Below, piece after piece: positions 17,686 to 25,527 of a DNA stretch of 64,000 bases. A program made the position numbers and the translations under genes. Within the stretch, counting starts at the first letter, position 1. Every line of letters starts with the position of its first letter. The notes under the pieces were generated by a model, which saw nothing but the letters and a program-made list of their open reading frames with translations, was not told the origin of the DNA and searched no databases. Source of the stretch: DAITQM01 sp036832975 (GTDB lineage: Bacteria; Pseudomonadota; Gammaproteobacteria; Xanthomonadales; Wenzhouxiangellaceae); NCBI GenBank assembly GCA_036832975.1, contig DAITQM010000014.1, positions 13,744-77,743 of the forward strand, in the 5' to 3' direction.

Positions 17686-18687
17686 ATGCCCGCCATTTCC
17701 CTCAGCCAGGCGCACCCGGCCACCCCCAACGATGCCTTCGCCCTGATCGGCGACGACGTCGACCGCCTCGACGCCTGCATACGCACCTGGCTGCGCTCGC
17801 ACGTCGTCCTGGTCCGGCAGATCGCCGAGTACATCATCAACGGCGGCGGCAAGCGCCTCAGACCTCTGCTCCATCTGCTTTCGGCCCGCGCCGCCGGCTA
17901 CGAAGGCGACAAGCACGTACTGCTCGCCGCGGTGATCGAATTCATCCATACCGCGACCCTGCTCCACGACGACGTGGTCGACGAATCGGAAATGCGCCGC
18001 GGGCGGCAAACGGCGCATGTTCTGTGGGGAAATCCAGCGAGCGTGCTGGTCGGCGATTTCCTCTATTCGCGCAGCTTCCAGATGATGGTCGAAATCGGCG
18101 ACATGCGGGTCATGGAAGTCCTCGCCGACACCACCAACATGATCGCCGAAGGCGAAGTGATGCAGCTTCTGAATCTGCGCAATCCGGAAACCACCGAAGC
18201 CGCCTACCTGCAAGTCATCGAACACAAAACGGCGCGCCTGTTCCAGGCGGCCTGCGAACTCGGCGGCATGCTCGCCGGTGTGCCGCCGGAAATCCGCCAC
18301 GGCCTCGGCGAATTCGGCAGCAAGCTCGGTGCCGCGTTCCAGATCATGGACGATGTGCTCGATTACAGCGCCAACGAGGGCGTGCTCGGCAAACGTCTCG
18401 GCGACGACCTGGCCGAAGGCAAACCGACGCTGCCGGTGATCTACGCCCGCGAAGCGGCCGACGCGGCACAGCGCGCCGTGATCGACGAGGTGATCCACCG
18501 CGGCGGCGGCGGCCGGCTCGACGAAGTGATCACCATCCTCAAAGCCACCCGCGCCCTGGAGCGGGCCAAACGCCGCGCCGCGAGCTTCGCCGGCGAAGCC
18601 GAACTGGCGCTCCGCCCCCTTTCCGATTCGCGCTGGCGCAAGGGCCTCGTCGCACTCGCCCATTACGCGGTCAACCGCGATCATTGA
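17686..18687 (+). CDS. ispB: Polyprenyl (octaprenyl) diphosphate synthase
   Basis: 333 residues, a trans-prenyltransferase that builds the quinone side chain from farnesyl and isopentenyl diphosphate. The first aspartate-rich motif is LLHDDVVDES and the second is FQIMDDVLDY; GGGKRLRPLL near the N-terminus binds the diphosphate. It is divergent from ssb across about 117 bases. Chain length (8 or another number of units) cannot be told from sequence by eye. Confidence 0.93.
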   Translation: MPAISLSQAHPATPNDAFALIGDDVDRLDACIRTWLRSHVVLVRQIAEYIINGGGKRLRPLLHLLSARAAGYEGDKHVLLAAVIEFIHTATLLHDDVVDESEMRRGRQTAHVLWGNPASVLVGDFLYSRSFQMMVEIGDMRVMEVLADTTNMIAEGEVMQLLNLRNPETTEAAYLQVIEHKTARLFQAACELGGMLAGVPPEIRHGLGEFGSKLGAAFQIMDDVLDYSANEGVLGKRLGDDLAEGKPTLPVIYAREAADAAQRAVIDEVIHRGGGGRLDEVITILKATRALERAKRRAASFAGEAELALRPLSDSRWRKGLVALAHYAVNRDH

Positions 18688-18707
18688 ACCTGCCGGACCG
18701 CTTCCGG

Positions 18708-20237
18708 ATGACCCGCGCCCGGCCCTCCCTCAACGTCGTGACGTTCGAGCGGGATCTCGCCGTCGCCCGGCGGGCGTGGCGCGACGAGCAAAACGCGCTG
18801 CGCGCCGCGCGCCGGTGCATCGACCGCGCGCTCGGCGGCGGCGATTCGATTTACGGTGTCAACACCGGTTTCGGGGCGCTCGCCAACCAGCCGATCGACG
18901 GCGGCGATCTCGTTCGCTTACAACGCAACCTGTTGCTGAGCCACGCCTGCGGTGTCGGCCCGCCGCTCAGCCCCGAAATCACGCGGTTGATGCTGGCCCT
19001 CAAACTGCACGCCCTGTGGCTCGGCTACTCCGGTATCTCACTACCGGCATTCGACCTGCTGCTTGACCTGTTCGAACACGACGTATTGCCGTGGATCCCG
19101 AGCCGGGGCAGTGTCGGCGCCTCGGGCGACCTGGCGCCGCTGGCCCATATGAGCCTGCCGCTGCTCGGTCTCGGCCAGGTCTGGAACCCGGCACGTACCG
19201 GCCCAGAACCAGCCGCTGCGGCCCTCGCCCGGCACGGTCTCGAACCGGTCGCCCTGGCACCGAAAGACGGCCTGGCGCTGATCAACGGCACGCAGATGAT
19301 GGCCGCCATCGGCGTTGCGGTGTTGCGCCGGGCGCTCGGCCTGCTCGACCACGCCGACCTGCTGGCGGCGATGAGCCTCGAAGCCCTGCAAGGCAGCGCC
19401 GTGCCGTTCACTGCGGAGATTCACGATCTCCGGCCGCATCCCGGACAGCAGCGCACCGCCGGTCACCTGCGCGCTCTTTTGATCGGCAGCGAAATCCTCG
19501 AATCCCACCGCCATTGCGGCAAGGTGCAGGATCCGTACTGCCTGCGGTGCGTGCCGCAGGTCCACGGTGCGAGCCGCGACGCGCTGGCCCACGTCACCGC
19601 CGTGCTCGATATCGAAATCAACGCCGTGACCGACAACCCGCTGGTGCTCGCCGACGGGCGCATCGTCAACGGCGGCAACTTCCACGGTCAGCCGCTGGCC
19701 CTGGCGCTCGACTACGCGGCGCTGGCACTGGCCGAACTGGCGAGCATTTCCGAGCGCCGGACCTATCTTCTGCTCGCCGGCCACGACGGCCTGCCGCGTT
19801 TGTTGATGCACGACACCGGCATCAATTCGGGCTTCATGATCCCGCAGTACACGGCCGCGGCGCTGGTCTCCGAAAACAAGGTGCTGGCCCATCCGGCCAG
19901 CGTCGATTCGATCCCGACCAGCCTCGGCCAGGAAGACCACGTCAGCATGGGTTCGGTCAGCGCCTTGAAGCTCTTGCAGATCGTCGATAACGTCGAAAAC
20001 GCGCTGGCCGTCGAACTGTTGACCGCGACCCAGGCCCTCGACTACCGCGCCCCGTTGCAGCCCGGGCGCGGCGTCGCCGCGGCACACCGCGCCGTGCGCC
20101 GTGAAATCGCCCACGCCGAAGCCGATTACCAGGTCGGCGACGATCTACGCCGCTGCGCCGAACTGCTGCGCGCCGGCATCCTGTGCGCCGCCGCCGGCGA
20201 AGTCTGCCCAGCTTTCAATCAGCCGGCGTGTTGCTGA
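18708..20237 (+). CDS. hutH: Histidine ammonia-lyase
   Basis: 509 residues from the ATG at 18708; the open frame extends into ispB without support. The residues that form the MIO electrophile are A138-S139-G140 within GSVGASGDLAPLAH, and the catalytic tyrosine is Y49 in DSIYGVNTGFG. It deaminates histidine to urocanate. The neighbour hutI overlaps its end, which favours a histidase over a phenylalanine or tyrosine ammonia-lyase. No urocanase gene (hutU) is next to it. Confidence 0.92.
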   Translation: MTRARPSLNVVTFERDLAVARRAWRDEQNALRAARRCIDRALGGGDSIYGVNTGFGALANQPIDGGDLVRLQRNLLLSHACGVGPPLSPEITRLMLALKLHALWLGYSGISLPAFDLLLDLFEHDVLPWIPSRGSVGASGDLAPLAHMSLPLLGLGQVWNPARTGPEPAAAALARHGLEPVALAPKDGLALINGTQMMAAIGVAVLRRALGLLDHADLLAAMSLEALQGSAVPFTAEIHDLRPHPGQQRTAGHLRALLIGSEILESHRHCGKVQDPYCLRCVPQVHGASRDALAHVTAVLDIEINAVTDNPLVLADGRIVNGGNFHGQPLALALDYAALALAELASISERRTYLLLAGHDGLPRLLMHDTGINSGFMIPQYTAAALVSENKVLAHPASVDSIPTSLGQEDHVSMGSVSALKLLQIVDNVENALAVELLTATQALDYRAPLQPGRGVAAAHRAVRREIAHAEADYQVGDDLRRCAELLRAGILCAAAGEVCPAFNQPACC

Positions 20238-21478
20238 TCGCCCCGATCGGGACGCTGGCCACGTGCCCACCGGGCGACGGCCAACACGACGCCGGCCTGA
20301 TCCCGGACGCGGCGCTGGCGATCGATCGCGGCATGATCGCCTGGGTCGGCCCGGCGGCCGGGATACCGGAGCCGTATCGCGCCGCGCCGCGCATCGACGC
20401 CGCCGGCCGGCTCGTCACCCCCGGCCTGATCGACTGCCACACCCACCTTGTTTTCGGCGGCTGGCGAAGCCATGAATTCGCCGCCCGGCTCGCCGGCCAA
20501 AGCTATCTCGATATCGCCGCCGCCGGCGGCGGCATCGCCGCGACCGTCGCCGCGACCCGCCAGGCCGATGACGCGGCTTTGCAACAAAAGGCCCGCGCCG
20601 CGCTCGACGGCATGCTGGCCCTCGGCGTGACGACCATCGAAGCCAAATCGGGATACGGCCTCGACCTCGAAACCGAACTTCGCATTTTGCGGCTGTACCG
20701 CGACCTCGGCCGCGAACAACCGGTTGAGATCGTTCCGACCTTTCTCGGCGCCCACGTGGTCCCGGCCGAATACCGCACGCGGCGCGCCGCGTACCTCCGC
20801 CTTTTGACCGACGAGATGCTGCCGCGCGTGGTCGAAGAAAATTTAGCGGAATTCTGCGATTGTTTTATCGACGCCGGCGCCTTCACGCCGGCCGAGGGCG
20901 AAATCGTCCTGCGCCGCGCCCGCGACCTCGGCCTCAAACTCAAGTGCCACGCCGAACAGCTCACGGCGAGCGGCGCCGCCCGGATGGCCGCCGAACTGGG
21001 CGCGGTATCCGTCGATCATTTAGAAAGAATCGACGACGACGGCATCGCGGCGCTCGCCGCGCAGCGCACCGTCGCGGTCAGCCTGCCGCTCGCCGCGCTG
21101 TGGCTCGGCGAACCCGATCTCGACGCCCGCCGCCTGCTGGCCGCCGGCGTCCAAGTCGCGGTGGCGACCGATTTCAATCCCGGTTCGGCGCCCTCCTGGC
21201 ACCTGCCGCTGGCCATGACGCTGGCCTGCCTGCGCCAGCGCCTGACCCCGGCCGAAAGCCTGCTGGCCGCCACCGCCGTCGCCGCCCGCGCCATCGCCCG
21301 CGACAGCGAAAACCATCAACCGCCGCTCGGCAGCCTGTTGCCCGGCTATCAGGCCGACATCGCCCTGTTCGACGCCCCCGACGTCGATCACTGGCTCTAT
21401 CATTTCCGCCCCAACGCCTGCCTGACCGTCCTGAAAAAAGGCGAAGTGGTCTGGCAAAAACCGGCACACGGCTCTTGA
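20228..21478 (+). CDS. hutI: Imidazolonepropionase
   Basis: 416 residues from the GTG at 20228, which overlaps the end of hutH by 10 bases; an earlier GTG at 20183 would add an Arg-rich stretch without homologous look. It is an amidohydrolase: DCHTHLVFGG carries the first metal histidines, EAKSGYGLD is a family signature, and KCHAEQL and ATDFNPGSAPS carry further metal and substrate residues. It opens the ring of imidazolone propionate in the third step of histidine degradation. Confidence 0.93.
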   Translation: MLLIAPIGTLATCPPGDGQHDAGLIPDAALAIDRGMIAWVGPAAGIPEPYRAAPRIDAAGRLVTPGLIDCHTHLVFGGWRSHEFAARLAGQSYLDIAAAGGGIAATVAATRQADDAALQQKARAALDGMLALGVTTIEAKSGYGLDLETELRILRLYRDLGREQPVEIVPTFLGAHVVPAEYRTRRAAYLRLLTDEMLPRVVEENLAEFCDCFIDAGAFTPAEGEIVLRRARDLGLKLKCHAEQLTASGAARMAAELGAVSVDHLERIDDDGIAALAAQRTVAVSLPLAALWLGEPDLDARRLLAAGVQVAVATDFNPGSAPSWHLPLAMTLACLRQRLTPAESLLAATAVAARAIARDSENHQPPLGSLLPGYQADIALFDAPDVDHWLYHFRPNACLTVLKKGEVVWQKPAHGS

Positions 21479-21511
21479 AAGGGTCAGGGTGGGGAGTTCA
21501 AGGATAACAAT

Positions 21512-23128
21512 ATGTTCAATCAATCTTACGCGGGGCTCGGCTGGCTCGATTGGAGCACGATCGGGCTTTATTTCATTGCGGTCTTCGCGATCGCGGGCTG
21601 GGCCGGGCGGCGCGGCAAGGCACGTGGCGCGGCGGCGGATTATTTTCTCGCCGGGCGCAATACCGGCTGGTTCGTCGTCGGCGCTTCGCTGTTCGCTTCG
21701 AACATCGGCTCGGAGCATCTGGTCGGCTTGGCCGGCAGCGGCGCGGCGGGAGGCATCGCGGTCGCCCAGTTCGAGATTCTCGCTGCATTGATCCTGTTGT
21801 TGCTCGGCTGGGTATTTGTGCCGTTTTACCTCAGGACCGGCGTTTTCACGATGCCCGAGTTTCTCGAACGCCGTTATTCGCCGGCGGCACGCTGGTACCT
21901 GGCGGCGGTGTCGATCGCCGGTTACGTGCTGACCAAGATCTCGGTGACGATCGCCGCCGGCGGCATCGTCTTCCAGGCGCTGATGGGCCTCGACTTTTGG
22001 AGCGGCGCATTGATCGTCGTTGTCGCCACCGGCATTTACACCGTTTACGGCGGTCTGCGCGCCGTGCTCTACACCGACCTGATGCAATTGTTCGTGCTGC
22101 TCGCCGGCGCCGTGCTGGTCACCGTCTTCGGGCTGATCGAAGTCGGCGGTTTCGACGCTCTGGCGGCGGCCGCCGGCAGCGAGCGGATGGCGCTCTGGAA
22201 ACCGCTCGGCGATCCGGATTTTCCATGGACCGGTATCATCTTCGGCGCGCCGATCCTCGGCGTCTGGTATTGGTGCACCGATCAGTACATCGTGCAGCGT
22301 GTGCTCGCCGCGAAGGACTTGACCGCCGCCCGCCGCGGCACCTTGTTCGCCGGTTTTCTGAAGTTGACCCCGCTGTTCATTTTCGTGATCCCCGGCGTCA
22401 TCGCCTACGTACTGGCCGAATCCGGGCGCCTGGCGTTGGGCGAGGCGGACCAGGCATTGCCGGCGTTGGTCACGCACCTGCTGCCGGCCGGGCTGCGCGG
22501 CATCGTGGTCGCCGGCCTGCTCGCCGCGTTGATGAGTTCGCTGTCCTCAGTGTTCAATTCCTGCTCGACGCTGATCACGTTCGATCTGTACCGCAAACTT
22601 CATCCGGAGGCTTCCGAAAAACGGCTGATCGCCGTCGGTCAGTGGTCCACCGCGTTGCTCGTCGTGCTGGGGCTGCTGTGGATTCCGTTGATGAAACTGA
22701 TCTCCGGCCAGCTTTATCAATATCTGCAAAGCGTGCAGGCCTATATCGCGCCGCCGATCGCCGCCGTGTTTCTCATCGGCGTCGCCTCACGCCGGGTCAA
22801 TGCCCAGGGGGCGCTCGCCGCGCTGCTCGGCGGCGGCGCGCTCGGCATCGCCCGGCTCATCGCCGAACTCAACAAGAGCGCCCTGGACGGCGTGTTGTAT
22901 CGCTTCGCGGCGATGAATTTTCTGCATTTCGCAGCGCTGCTGTTCGCCGCCTGCGCCTTGATTCTGGTCATCGTCAGCCTGGCGACCCGCCGGCCGCCGG
23001 CCGCCGCCGAGGCGCTGGTCTTCGGATCGGCGGGGCGCGCCGCGCACGACCGCGACTTTTGGCTGGACGTCATGCTGAGCGCGCTACTCGCCGTCGCTGT
23101 CGCCGTCTTGTGGATCAATTTTAGTTAA
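21512..23128 (+). CDS. Sodium:solute symporter, SGLT type
   Basis: 538 residues with about 14 hydrophobic helices. The N-terminal YFLAGRNTGWFVVGASLFASNIGSEHLVG region (quoted in part) matches the SGLT branch of the SSS family, including the sodium-site serines around SNIGSEH, and VYGGLRAVLYTD and WYWCTDQYIVQR are typical of sugar or inositol symporters such as vSGLT. It therefore more likely imports a sugar than histidine. It follows hutI by 33 bases and ends at a perfect palindrome shared with the antiporter leader. Confidence 0.87.
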   Translation: MFNQSYAGLGWLDWSTIGLYFIAVFAIAGWAGRRGKARGAAADYFLAGRNTGWFVVGASLFASNIGSEHLVGLAGSGAAGGIAVAQFEILAALILLLLGWVFVPFYLRTGVFTMPEFLERRYSPAARWYLAAVSIAGYVLTKISVTIAAGGIVFQALMGLDFWSGALIVVVATGIYTVYGGLRAVLYTDLMQLFVLLAGAVLVTVFGLIEVGGFDALAAAAGSERMALWKPLGDPDFPWTGIIFGAPILGVWYWCTDQYIVQRVLAAKDLTAARRGTLFAGFLKLTPLFIFVIPGVIAYVLAESGRLALGEADQALPALVTHLLPAGLRGIVVAGLLAALMSSLSSVFNSCSTLITFDLYRKLHPEASEKRLIAVGQWSTALLVVLGLLWIPLMKLISGQLYQYLQSVQAYIAPPIAAVFLIGVASRRVNAQGALAALLGGGALGIARLIAELNKSALDGVLYRFAAMNFLHFAALLFAACALILVIVSLATRRPPAAAEALVFGSAGRAAHDRDFWLDVMLSALLAVAVAVLWINFS

Positions 23129-23142
23129 CCCAATTGGGTTAA
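23125..23142. repeat. Perfect 18-bp palindrome between symporter and antiporter genes
   Basis: TTAACCCAATTGGGTTAA reads the same on both strands. It contains the symporter stop codon (23126-23128) and lies 5 bases before the antiporter GTG at 23148. It may be an operator or a small hairpin that separates the two genes; it has no T-tract, so it is not a standard terminator. Confidence 0.7.
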
Positions 23143-23147
23143 GGCAC

Positions 23148-24329
23148 GTGGCGATCGAATCCCTGCTGCTGGCGCTGCTGGTGATCCTCGCCGTGCCTTA
23201 TGCCATCTGGCGGCTGGGGCGGACCGACGATTACGCGCCGCTGGTCGTCGTGCAGATCCTCGCCGGCATCGCGTTGGGGCCGGGACTCGCCGGCCACTGG
23301 CTGCCGGTGTTGCATCAATCGATTTTCACACCCGGCGTCATCGACGCGCTCGGCGCCATCGCCGCCTGGGCGGTCATCTTGTTCATCTGGATCGCCGGCA
23401 TCGAACTCGATCTCGGCGCCGCCTGGCGCGAACGTCGCGACAGCGCGACGACCGCCACGCTCGCCCTGCTCATGCCGCTGTTGACCGGCGGCGCGGTGGC
23501 TTGGCTGTTGGCCGCCGTCGACCCGGGCTGGCTGGGCGCCGCCGCCGGCATCGGGCAGTTTGCCGCCGCTGTCGGCATGGCCTCGGCGGTGACGGCGTTG
23601 CCGATACTGATCCTGTTCATGGAAAAACTCGGCATTTATCGCACTACACTCGGCCAGCGCGTGCTCCGTTACGGCAGCCTGGACGACCTGGCGATCTGGG
23701 GCGTGCTCGCCCTCGTGCTGCTCGATTTCGATCGTCTCGGCCGGCAGGGGGCGTTTCTGTTGGCCTTCGCCGGCGCCACGATGTTGATCCGGCGGCTGCT
23801 GCGCCGGCTCGCCGAAAGCGATCGCTGGCCGGTGGCCATCATCTGGCTGACGGCAACGGCACTCGCCGCCGACTGGGCCGGTCTGCACTACATGGTCGGC
23901 GCCTTTCTCGCCGGCGCGGTCCTCGACGGCCGCTGGTTCTCGGCCGAAAAAATGGACCTTTTACGCCATCACGTGCTTTTGTTGTTCATGCCGGTGTTTT
24001 TTCTGAGCACCGGTTTGCGCACCGATTGGCAGATGGGCGGTGGACCGGTGCTCGCCGCCGCTTTGCTGCTGCTCGCCGCCGCGGTCGGCGGCAAGTTCAT
24101 CGGCATCCACCTCGCCGCGCGCCTGCTCGGCTGGCGGCGCGGCGAAGCGCCGCTCGTCGCCTGGCTGCTGCAAACCAAGGCCCTGATCATGATTATCTTC
24201 GCCAATATCCTGCTCGACCGTCAGGTCATTTCCGGCGACACTTTCACCGCCCTGTTGCTCGCCGCCGTCGCCAGCACGATGTTGACCGTGCCGCTGACGT
24301 TGCGCGCCCAGCGGCGCGTTGCCGACTGA
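23148..24329 (+). CDS. Cation:proton antiporter, CPA2 family
   Basis: 393 residues beginning at GTG 23148, with about 12 hydrophobic helices. The CPA2 hallmarks are ILFIWIAGIELDLGAAW (helix 3, with the loop after GIELD), GMASAVTALPIL in the unwound region, and the DDLAIWG pair of aspartates in the ion-binding site. Such proteins exchange Na+ or K+ for H+ across the inner membrane. There is no C-terminal RCK/TrkA-N domain, unlike KefB/KefC. It follows a sodium-driven symporter by 19 bases, so a role in sodium re-export is plausible. Confidence 0.88.
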   Translation: MAIESLLLALLVILAVPYAIWRLGRTDDYAPLVVVQILAGIALGPGLAGHWLPVLHQSIFTPGVIDALGAIAAWAVILFIWIAGIELDLGAAWRERRDSATTATLALLMPLLTGGAVAWLLAAVDPGWLGAAAGIGQFAAAVGMASAVTALPILILFMEKLGIYRTTLGQRVLRYGSLDDLAIWGVLALVLLDFDRLGRQGAFLLAFAGATMLIRRLLRRLAESDRWPVAIIWLTATALAADWAGLHYMVGAFLAGAVLDGRWFSAEKMDLLRHHVLLLFMPVFFLSTGLRTDWQMGGGPVLAAALLLLAAAVGGKFIGIHLAARLLGWRRGEAPLVAWLLQTKALIMIIFANILLDRQVISGDTFTALLLAAVASTMLTVPLTLRAQRRVAD

Positions 24330-24415
24330 TGTTGAGCGGCTTGGGATTTGTCATACTATGAGCTTGATAAATCGCGATCGTCTGATGAGATGCGTAGAAG
24401 TGTACCAGCCATTTG

Positions 24416-24715
24416 TCAGTAAACACCTTCATCCGGAAGAATAGGATTTTCAACCACAGGATAATCATCAGCAAGCTCAGGAGGTAGTTTCCAAAAGTTG
24501 CCGAGGAGAGCCGCCATTTCAGATCTGTTCTTTAGTGGATCGGTTATCGAAAAGCTTGCCGGCGCAGGATCGATGCTGATTATCCCTGCCGCCTGGGCTT
24601 CCTGCGCGACGCTGCGAATCATTTCAGCTTGCGGTCCAGATAGGTTGCCGGTCTCTGGATCCCAGTCCAGCTCTCCATCGATTTTCCCAGCAAATGTCAC
24701 CAACGTCAATTTCAT
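24416..24715 (-). CDS. Hypothetical protein, 99 residues
   Basis: An open frame from ATG 24715 encodes an acidic, soluble-looking protein (MKLTLVTFAGKIDGELDWDPETG at the start, quoted in part; PELADDYPVVENPILPDEG at the end). I recognise no family. Base composition is lower in GC than the genes to the left. It is convergent with the antiporter gene and sits beside the repeat cluster that flanks the DUF559 gene. It might be a small accessory gene or a chance frame; the balanced amino-acid usage favours a real gene. Confidence 0.45.
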   Translation of the reverse strand: MKLTLVTFAGKIDGELDWDPETGNLSGPQAEMIRSVAQEAQAAGIISIDPAPASFSITDPLKNRSEMAALLGNFWKLPPELADDYPVVENPILPDEGVY

Positions 24716-24867
24716 GGCTTCCACCGCAACAGCAGCCCAAGAGTCATCTCAAATAGTTCCGCATCTAGCGTCATGATCCTCAATGTTTAAACACATTCTA
24801 ACCCAATATAGACCCATTGACATGACTTCAAGTGCACCTCTACCATCTGACTGGCTAACCTGGAAGC

Positions 24868-25038
24868 GCCCCCTCCCCGGCCCTCCCCCGCAAGCGGGGG
24901 AGGGGGAATAACAGGTACGCTCCGGCAAGCGAGAGGGCCGCACATCTCCTTCCCCCTTCCAGGGGGAAGGTTGGGATGGGGGTATAAACTCCTCCTTCCC
25001 CCTTCCAGGGGGAAGGTTGGGATGGGGGTATAAACTCC
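24868..25038. repeat. GC-rich palindromic repeats, left side of the DUF559 gene
   Basis: The interval holds the palindrome CCTCCCCCGCAAGCGGGGGAGG (core at about 24885-24905, arms shown in two parts: CCTCCCCCGC and GCGGGGGAGG around AA) and then a 46-bp unit repeated exactly in tandem (24947-24992 and 24993-25038), each unit with its own hairpin built on CCTTCCCCC/GGGGGAAGG. The stretch 24716-25045 carries no gene that I can support; long open frames across it are produced by the repeats. Confidence 0.85.
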
Positions 25039-25045
25039 ATCATCC

Positions 25046-25390
25046 TCATCGCGCGCTTTCCTGTAAAGCACGAAGGATGTGTTCCAACACTTCGGTGTTT
25101 CGTTTGAGCACATCGTGGTTCCAGAATCTGAGGACTCTGAAAGCTTGGTGATTAAGCCATCGGTCGCGTTGTTGGTCGTAGTCATTGTCGAGATGTTGAC
25201 CGCCATCGACTTCAATGATCAGTTTGCGTTCTAGGCAAACGAAGTCAACGATGTAATTGCCGATCGGGTATTGGCGGCGGAAGCGGGCGCCGTCGAGCTG
25301 GCGGCGCCGCAGCGCTTGCCACAGGCGCCGTTCGGCGTCGGTCATGGCTTGGCGTAAATCGCGGGCACGTTGGCGCGTGATGGTGGTCAT
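25046..25390 (-). CDS. DUF559 domain endonuclease-like protein
   Basis: 114 residues from ATG 25390 (MTTITRQRARDLR). The domain is the Vsr/very-short-patch-repair-like DUF559: GNYIVDFVCLERKLIIEVDGGQH contains the conserved D and E-x-D of the nuclease-type core, and LRFWNHDVLKRNTEVLEHI closes it. The biochemical role of DUF559 proteins is not established. The longer frame to 25513 is read through repeats and is rejected. The gene lies between two blocks of the same palindrome family, with no other partner. Confidence 0.85.
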   Translation of the reverse strand: MTTITRQRARDLRQAMTDAERRLWQALRRRQLDGARFRRQYPIGNYIVDFVCLERKLIIEVDGGQHLDNDYDQQRDRWLNHQAFRVLRFWNHDVLKRNTEVLEHILRALQESAR

Positions 25391-25403
25391 TGGATTATTC
25401 TCC

Positions 25404-25510
25404 CCCACCCCAACCCTCCCCCGCAAGCGGGGGAGGGGGAATAACAGTACCTTCCCCCGCAAGCGGGGGAGGGACAAGACGAGTTCCAGCTTACGGGGGA
25501 AGGTTGGGGG
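25404..25510. repeat. GC-rich palindromic repeats, right side of the DUF559 gene
   Basis: Two palindromes with the core CCCCCGCAAGCGGGGG (about 25422-25440 and 25452-25472) and a degenerate third (CTTACGGGGGAAGG) fill the gap between the DUF559 start and the end of the amylase gene. They are the same family as the left-hand block and as the clusters at 32.4-32.6 and 35.8-36.4 kb. Confidence 0.85.
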
Positions 25511-25527
25511 CACAATTTACGCAATGT

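Noticed and set aside
24868..25510. CRISPR array in the palindromic repeats
   Set aside because: Repeats are not evenly spaced, spacers are absent or repeated themselves, and no cas gene is present.
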